NCBI RefSeq assembly: GCF_000585335.1
Contig: NZ_KK073872.1
Location: 1,789,283 to 1,853,282, forward strand
DNA: 64,000 nt
Direction of reading: 5' to 3'
Source: Cloacibacillus evryensis DSM 19522
GTDB taxonomy: Bacteria > Synergistota > Synergistia > Synergistales > Synergistaceae
Within the stretch, counting starts at the first letter, position 1. Each line of letters opens with the position of its first letter. Positions 59,679 to 64,000 of this stretch are shown piece after piece. The notes below the pieces were generated by a model, which was given only the letters and a program-made list of their open reading frames with translations, made no database searches and was not told the DNA's origin. A program made the position numbers and the translations under genes.

Positions 59679-62264
59679 TTATTTTTTCCTCCTGCTGTAG
59701 GGAGTTTCTTCCAGCGGCAGCTTCGTGCGGAATATGCGGTCCACGGCATAATATGCGCCAGCCACGGCCGGCGCGGTCGGGATGGTGCTGATCTCACCGA
59801 TGCCCTTCGCCCCGTAGGCGACGTCGAGCAGCTCTTCCTTCTCGACGTAGATCGCCTTTATATCCGGTATCTGATCGGCGCGCATGAGTCCCAGCGTGCC
59901 GTATTTATTTTGCGGCACACAGTCTTTCAGGTCAAAATTTTCCGTCAGCGCGTAACCGAGCCCCATCAATACGCCGCCCTCTATCTGCCCCTGTATCGCG
60001 ATTGGGTTGACGACTTTCCCCGAATCGTGCGCCGCGTAGACCTCCTTCACGCGGCCGTCGTCACCGAGGACGACGACATGGGTCGCGAAGCCGTAGGCAA
60101 CGTGGCTCTTCGGATATGGTTTTTGCGAGCCCAGCGGGTCCGTAGGCTCGAAATATTCCGCAAAGAATTCACGGCCCTCAAGCTTTGAGAGGTCTCCTCC
60201 GGCCTCGCGCATCGCCTCACGCAGCTCAGCCGACGCCATGCGCACAGCTTCTCCGGTGATCAGCGTCTGGCGCGAGCCCGAGGTCGTCCCCGAGTCCGGC
60301 GCGACCTCGGAATTGCTGCCGAGGTTCCTTATCTCCGCCCGTCCCAGGCCGGTCGCCTCCGCCACCATCTGGACGAATACCGTCGCGCAGCCCTGCCCGA
60401 TATCCGATGCCGCCGCGTAGATCTCGACGACGCCGCCGCGAACTGCGAGCTTTGCGCGCCCCTTGTCGGGGAGGCCGACGCCGACGCCGGCGTTTTTCAT
60501 CGCGCAGGCGATGCCGGCGTGTCCGGCGTTCTTTTCATAAGCCTCCCGCACCGCCTCAAGCGTCTCCTTAAGGGCGGTAGAACGGTCCGCTATCTGCCCG
60601 TTGGGAAGCACCTTTCCCGGCTCGATCGCGTTGCGGTAGCGTATCTCCCATGGGGAAAGGCCGGCCTTTTCCGCGAGCAGGTTTATCGTGCACTCCAGGG
60701 CAAATTCGCTCTGGCAGACGCCAAAACCGCGGAAGGCTCCCGCCGGCGGGTTGTTCGTATAGTATCCGAAGCCGCGGATATCGGTATTCTGGTAACAGTA
60801 AGGGCCAACCGAATGGGTGCAGGCCCGTTCAAGCACCGGGCCGCAGAGCGAGGCGTAGGCACCCGTGTCAAAGTATATTTCACAATCAAGTCCCGTGAAG
60901 ATGCCGTTTTCGTCACAGCCAAGCGTGAAGGTGCCCTCCATCGCGTGGCGCTTCGGGTGAAAGGCTATCGACTCGCTGCGGGAAAATTTCACCTTCACCG
61001 GCCTGCCGACGGCGAGCGCCGCCAGCACGGCGATGTGCTGCGCGGAGACGTCCTCCTTACCCCCGAAACCGCCGCCGACCAGTTTATTTTCCACCACGAT
61101 CCGCTCCGGCTCCCAGCCGAGCATGATCGAGATCTCCTTGCGCGTGTCATAGACTCCCTGATCCGAGGTGTAGACCTTGACGCCGTCCTTGTATGGAAAG
61201 GCGAGGGCGCACTCCGGTTCGAGAAAGGCATGTTCGGTGAACGGCGTGCTGTAGCTTTGCGTGACGACATACTTCGATTCGGCCAGCGCCTTTTTCGCGT
61301 CGCCGCGCGTAACGTGGCGCGACTGGCAAAGGTTGCCCTTTTCATGGACTGGCGGCGCGCCCGCGGCCATCGCTTCGCGGATGCCGCGCACCGGTTCAAG
61401 CTCTTCATAATCGATCTTAACGAGTTTTTTCGCCTCCGCGAGAACTGCTTCGCTCTCCGCGACTACGAGGCAAACAGCGTCGCCGACGCATCGGGTAACG
61501 CACCCTTTGGCGATCATCACGTCCCAGTCCTGCTGGATGTGGCCTACTTTATTGTTGGGGACGTCCTCGGCCGTGAGCACGGCGAGCACGCCGGGAAGCG
61601 CCAGCGCCTCCGAAGCGTCTATATCAAGCACGCGCGCGCGCGGATATCTTGAGCGAACGGCCGAGGCGTGGACCATGCCCTCCATTACGACGTCGTCCAC
61701 ATATTCTCCGTAGCCGAGCACCTTTTCGCGCACGTCTATGCGGAAGGCCCGTTCGCCTACGCCGAAGGAACGACCGTCCTCAAGCGCCTCTTCTATCACG
61801 GCGTCGCCGCGCAGTATCGCCGCGGCGAGATCTATTCCCTCGATGATTTTTTTATAACCGGTACAGCGGCAGATATTGCCGCGGACGGCCTGTTTTATCT
61901 CCGCCTCCGTAGGAGCCGGGCTCCGGTCTATCAGAGCTTTGCCTGCCATCACCATCCCCGGTGTGCAGAAGCCGCACTGGACGGAACCCATCGCGCCGAA
62001 GGCATAGACGAATGCCTCTTTTTCCCTCTCGCTGAGCCCCTCGACGGTGATTATAGTCTTGCCGGCCGCCCTTTTCGTCGACATTATACAGGAACGCGTC
62101 GCCTTGCCGTCCACGATGATCGTGCAGGTACCGCAGGCGCCCTCGCTGCAGCCGTCCTTTACGGAACGCAGCCCGAGATCGTCGCGCAAAAAGCGCAGCA
62201 GCGGCTTATCCTGCGCGGTCTCATAGACTCTGCCGTTCACAGTAAAACTGTATAACTCTTCCAT
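59679..62264 (-). CDS. Selenium-dependent-type xanthine dehydrogenase (fused 2Fe2S and Mo subunits)
   Basis: 861 residues. Residues 1-155 are a [2Fe-2S] pair: CSEGACGTCTIIVDG and CGFCTPGMVM with RGNICRCTGY. The rest is the molybdopterin subunit: GYGEYVDDVV, GGGFGGKED, GAFRGFGVCQ and the late GAKGIGE with the catalytic Glu. The fusion without FAD domain matches the selenium-dependent XDH family, where Se is a labile ligand, not selenocysteine (no in-frame TGA). It oxidises purines, and its electrons may pass to the YgfK-like enzyme encoded upstream. Confidence 0.85.
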   Translation of the reverse strand: MEELYSFTVNGRVYETAQDKPLLRFLRDDLGLRSVKDGCSEGACGTCTIIVDGKATRSCIMSTKRAAGKTIITVEGLSEREKEAFVYAFGAMGSVQCGFCTPGMVMAGKALIDRSPAPTEAEIKQAVRGNICRCTGYKKIIEGIDLAAAILRGDAVIEEALEDGRSFGVGERAFRIDVREKVLGYGEYVDDVVMEGMVHASAVRSRYPRARVLDIDASEALALPGVLAVLTAEDVPNNKVGHIQQDWDVMIAKGCVTRCVGDAVCLVVAESEAVLAEAKKLVKIDYEELEPVRGIREAMAAGAPPVHEKGNLCQSRHVTRGDAKKALAESKYVVTQSYSTPFTEHAFLEPECALAFPYKDGVKVYTSDQGVYDTRKEISIMLGWEPERIVVENKLVGGGFGGKEDVSAQHIAVLAALAVGRPVKVKFSRSESIAFHPKRHAMEGTFTLGCDENGIFTGLDCEIYFDTGAYASLCGPVLERACTHSVGPYCYQNTDIRGFGYYTNNPPAGAFRGFGVCQSEFALECTINLLAEKAGLSPWEIRYRNAIEPGKVLPNGQIADRSTALKETLEAVREAYEKNAGHAGIACAMKNAGVGVGLPDKGRAKLAVRGGVVEIYAAASDIGQGCATVFVQMVAEATGLGRAEIRNLGSNSEVAPDSGTTSGSRQTLITGEAVRMASAELREAMREAGGDLSKLEGREFFAEYFEPTDPLGSQKPYPKSHVAYGFATHVVVLGDDGRVKEVYAAHDSGKVVNPIAIQGQIEGGVLMGLGYALTENFDLKDCVPQNKYGTLGLMRADQIPDIKAIYVEKEELLDVAYGAKGIGEISTIPTAPAVAGAYYAVDRIFRTKLPLEETPYSRRKK

Positions 62265-62308
62265 TTTGTGACTCTCCCCTTCTTTATTAGCAGTCAGGGC
62301 TGTTTTTT

Positions 62309-64000
62309 TTACCTTACGCGGGAGTTTCCTTCCGCCTGGGCAAGAGGCAGATGTTCCTCCGCCGCCGCAATGAGCGAGATCACCTCGGCGGGAAGCTTTT
62401 CCGCAAGATACTCTTTGCCGCCCCTGTATTCCGTTCCGTCCAGCCGCACCAGATAACCGCCCTCCACCGCCGCGTAGCCGGAGTTTTCACTGTCGGCAAA
62501 GTCCCGCTCGCCGGCGAAGTAGGTGAATTTATCTTTATACGGGGCGCTGTTCCAGGGACAGAAGGTCTCGCAGTTGCCGCACTCGTTGCACATAAGGTCG
62601 ACGTGTATGATCTGCGGACGCCCAGCCGCGTCGTCCACCACGACGTTGGCGCGGTTCGGGCATACGTCGGCGCAGTTTTCGCAAATGACGGAACATTCGA
62701 GGCAGCGTTTCGCCTCGTCTTTTGGCTCGCCGGGAGCGGCAAGCAGCCCCTTCTTGGCACAGGCCGATTCGGCGCTGCCGCTGTCGGCCGCGGCCGCGTC
62801 ATAAGGGGCAAGCCCCTCCGCGCGCGTTATCGCGTCGGCGGCCGCCCTCGCGTCGGCGATCGCCTCGACCACCGTCGCCGGGCCGCGGCGCGCGTCGCCG
62901 ATGACATAGACGTTGGCTGCGCTCGCGGACGTATCCTCTCCGCAGACCGCACGCCCTCTGTCGTCGACGGCAAGACCGTTGCCGATGAAGAATTCACTCT
63001 CCACGTCCTCGCCGACCGCCGTGATCACCGTGTCCGCCGGTATCTCGACGGTCTCCGCCGTCTCGACGGGACGGCGGCGTCCGGAGGCGTCCGGCTCTCC
63101 CAACCTCATGCGCGCGCAGAAGAGCGCCCCGTCGCGGAAGGCCTTCGGCGCGAGCAGCTCGCGGAATACGACGCCATCTTTCAGCGCCAGTTCAAGCTCT
63201 TCAAGGTCCGCGGGCATATAGGCCTTTGTCCGCCGGTAGATGAGGCTGACACGCTGGACCCCGGGGACCCGTTTCGCGGCGCGCGCGGCGTCCATCGCCG
63301 TGTTGCCGCCGCCGATGACCGCCACATACTCTCCCAGCTCGCCGCACTCGCCGTTTTTAAATCTTTCAAGAAAGTCGAAGACGTCGGTCGTCTCACCTTC
63401 GTCAAGCTCGAGTTTTCCATGCTTCCAGGCGCCGTTGGCAAGCACCACATATTTATATCCGGCCTTTTTAAGTTCGGCGACGCTGTACCGCGGAGCGTTG
63501 GCGACAAATTCGGCCCCGTAGGCCGAAACGATATCAAGGTCCTTGTTTACCGCCTCGGCGCCGATCCGGAAATCCGGGATGATGCGGCTGACTACGCCGC
63601 CAAAGCGGTCGCTCTTCTCAAAGACCGTCGCCTTTATCCCGCTGCGGCCAAGAAAAAACGCCGCCGCCATGCCGGCCGGGCCCGCGCCTATTACCGCGGC
63701 CTTCGCTTCGCTCCGCGCTTTGGGACGCGGGAGCTCTTTCATCGCTTCGGCGATCCCCTTTTCCGCGCAGAGGAGCTTGACGGCGCGTATCTCCACCGAC
63801 TCGTCGTAGAAGCCGCGCGTGCAGCCGTTCATGCAGCGGTGGCTGCATATCGTGCCGGTGATAAACGGCAGCGGGTTCTTATCAAGTATGACGGAGAGCG
63901 CCTCTTTAAATCGCCCCGCCCCCGCGAGCCTGACATACTCCGGCACATTTTGCCTAATCGGGCAGCCCTCCTCACAGGGGGCGATGAAGCAGTCCGTCAG
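62309..64000 (-). CDS. YgfK-like oxidoreductase, C-terminal part (5' end outside window)
   Basis: About 563 residues are visible; the frame is open to the window edge, so it lacks its N-terminal third or more (family about 1000). Visible: APCEEGCPIRQNVPEY with Cys cluster, GltD-like FAD fold (AVIGAGPAGMAAAFFLG), NAD(P) site (VAVIGGGNTAMDAARAA), TAVGEDV, and a C-terminal 2x[4Fe-4S] ferredoxin domain (CSVICENCADVCPN; CNECGNCETFCPWN). YgfK proteins are encoded with selenium-dependent XDH and probably move its electrons; the selenate-reductase name is not proven. Confidence 0.8.
   Translation of the reverse strand: MTDCFIAPCEEGCPIRQNVPEYVRLAGAGRFKEALSVILDKNPLPFITGTICSHRCMNGCTRGFYDESVEIRAVKLLCAEKGIAEAMKELPRPKARSEAKAAVIGAGPAGMAAAFFLGRSGIKATVFEKSDRFGGVVSRIIPDFRIGAEAVNKDLDIVSAYGAEFVANAPRYSVAELKKAGYKYVVLANGAWKHGKLELDEGETTDVFDFLERFKNGECGELGEYVAVIGGGNTAMDAARAAKRVPGVQRVSLIYRRTKAYMPADLEELELALKDGVVFRELLAPKAFRDGALFCARMRLGEPDASGRRRPVETAETVEIPADTVITAVGEDVESEFFIGNGLAVDDRGRAVCGEDTSASAANVYVIGDARRGPATVVEAIADARAAADAITRAEGLAPYDAAAADSGSAESACAKKGLLAAPGEPKDEAKRCLECSVICENCADVCPNRANVVVDDAAGRPQIIHVDLMCNECGNCETFCPWNSAPYKDKFTYFAGERDFADSENSGYAAVEGGYLVRLDGTEYRGGKEYLAEKLPAEVISLIAAAEEHLPLAQAEGNSRVR

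Noticed and set aside
59679-62264. Selenocysteine in the xanthine dehydrogenase
   Set aside because: The reading frame has no internal TGA; selenium in this family is a labile ligand of the Mo site.

Overview
The window most likely comes from a member of the Synergistota (Cloacibacillus-like). This is inferred from the mix of diderm genes (autotransporter, Skp/OmpH, SurA-like isomerase, FtsEX-EnvC), a CtsR/McsA/ClpC operon of Firmicutes type, and amino-acid/purine fermentation genes (B12 mutase with its MutL reactivase, selenium-type xanthine dehydrogenase). No rRNA or species marker is present, so the assignment is an inference.

Region 1 (1-21606, + strand) is the right part of a contractile-tail prophage. 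It runs from the end of a Mu-like major capsid gene through head completion, sheath and tube, a gpE/gpE' frameshift chaperone, tape measure and P2-like baseplate genes to fibres, then two peptidoglycan hydrolases, holin candidates, overlapping spanin candidates and a strong terminator at 21322-21352. The left part of the phage lies outside the window. A small membrane-protein gene with its own promoter and terminator (5199-5406) sits inside the tail operon like a moron.

The key system is a complete diversity-generating retroelement (DGR) at 15726-18618. It has a lectin-fold/FGE-like target protein whose 3' end is the variable repeat (VR, 16705-16824), a hairpin right after VR, an Avd accessory protein, a template repeat (TR, 17280-17399) and a reverse transcriptase with YMDD and the DGR-type IGxxxSQ motif. 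Across the aligned 119-120 bp, VR differs from TR only where TR has adenine, which is the signature of adenine-specific mutagenic homing. The phage is therefore expected to diversify its receptor-binding tail protein.

Region 2 (21632-27850) is a host tRNA zone: Val, Lys, Lys, His and Arg on the minus strand, another Val on the minus strand, and Leu on the plus strand. It also holds a small ACT-like regulator, an MgtC-family protein and a cupin. An IS30-family element with perfect 27-bp ends has landed here and has itself been split by an IS21-family istAB element.

Region 3 (28075-42258) carries an autotransporter, a FolT-like ECF S component, a B12-dependent mutase with MutL, an MscS channel, a PpiC isomerase, the ctsR-mcsA-clpC operon (no mcsB) under a triple CtsR operator that overlaps its promoter, and an OmpH/Skp chaperone.

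Region 4 (42259-59263) starts with a PfkB kinase on the plus strand and then 15 close-packed minus-strand genes: RNase J, a Na/Pi symporter, uppP, a DUF4321-like protein, maf, a DUF5693-like protein, csaB, a degenerate transketolase pair, ftsE, ftsX, an EnvC-like peptidase, ctpA, yibQ and a highly divergent PurA paralogue with a replaced catalytic Asp. This is largely an envelope and cell-division locus.

Region 5 (59411-64000) has tRNA-Glu and tRNA-Gln, a selenium-type xanthine dehydrogenase, and the C-terminal part of a YgfK-like oxidoreductase that runs off the window.
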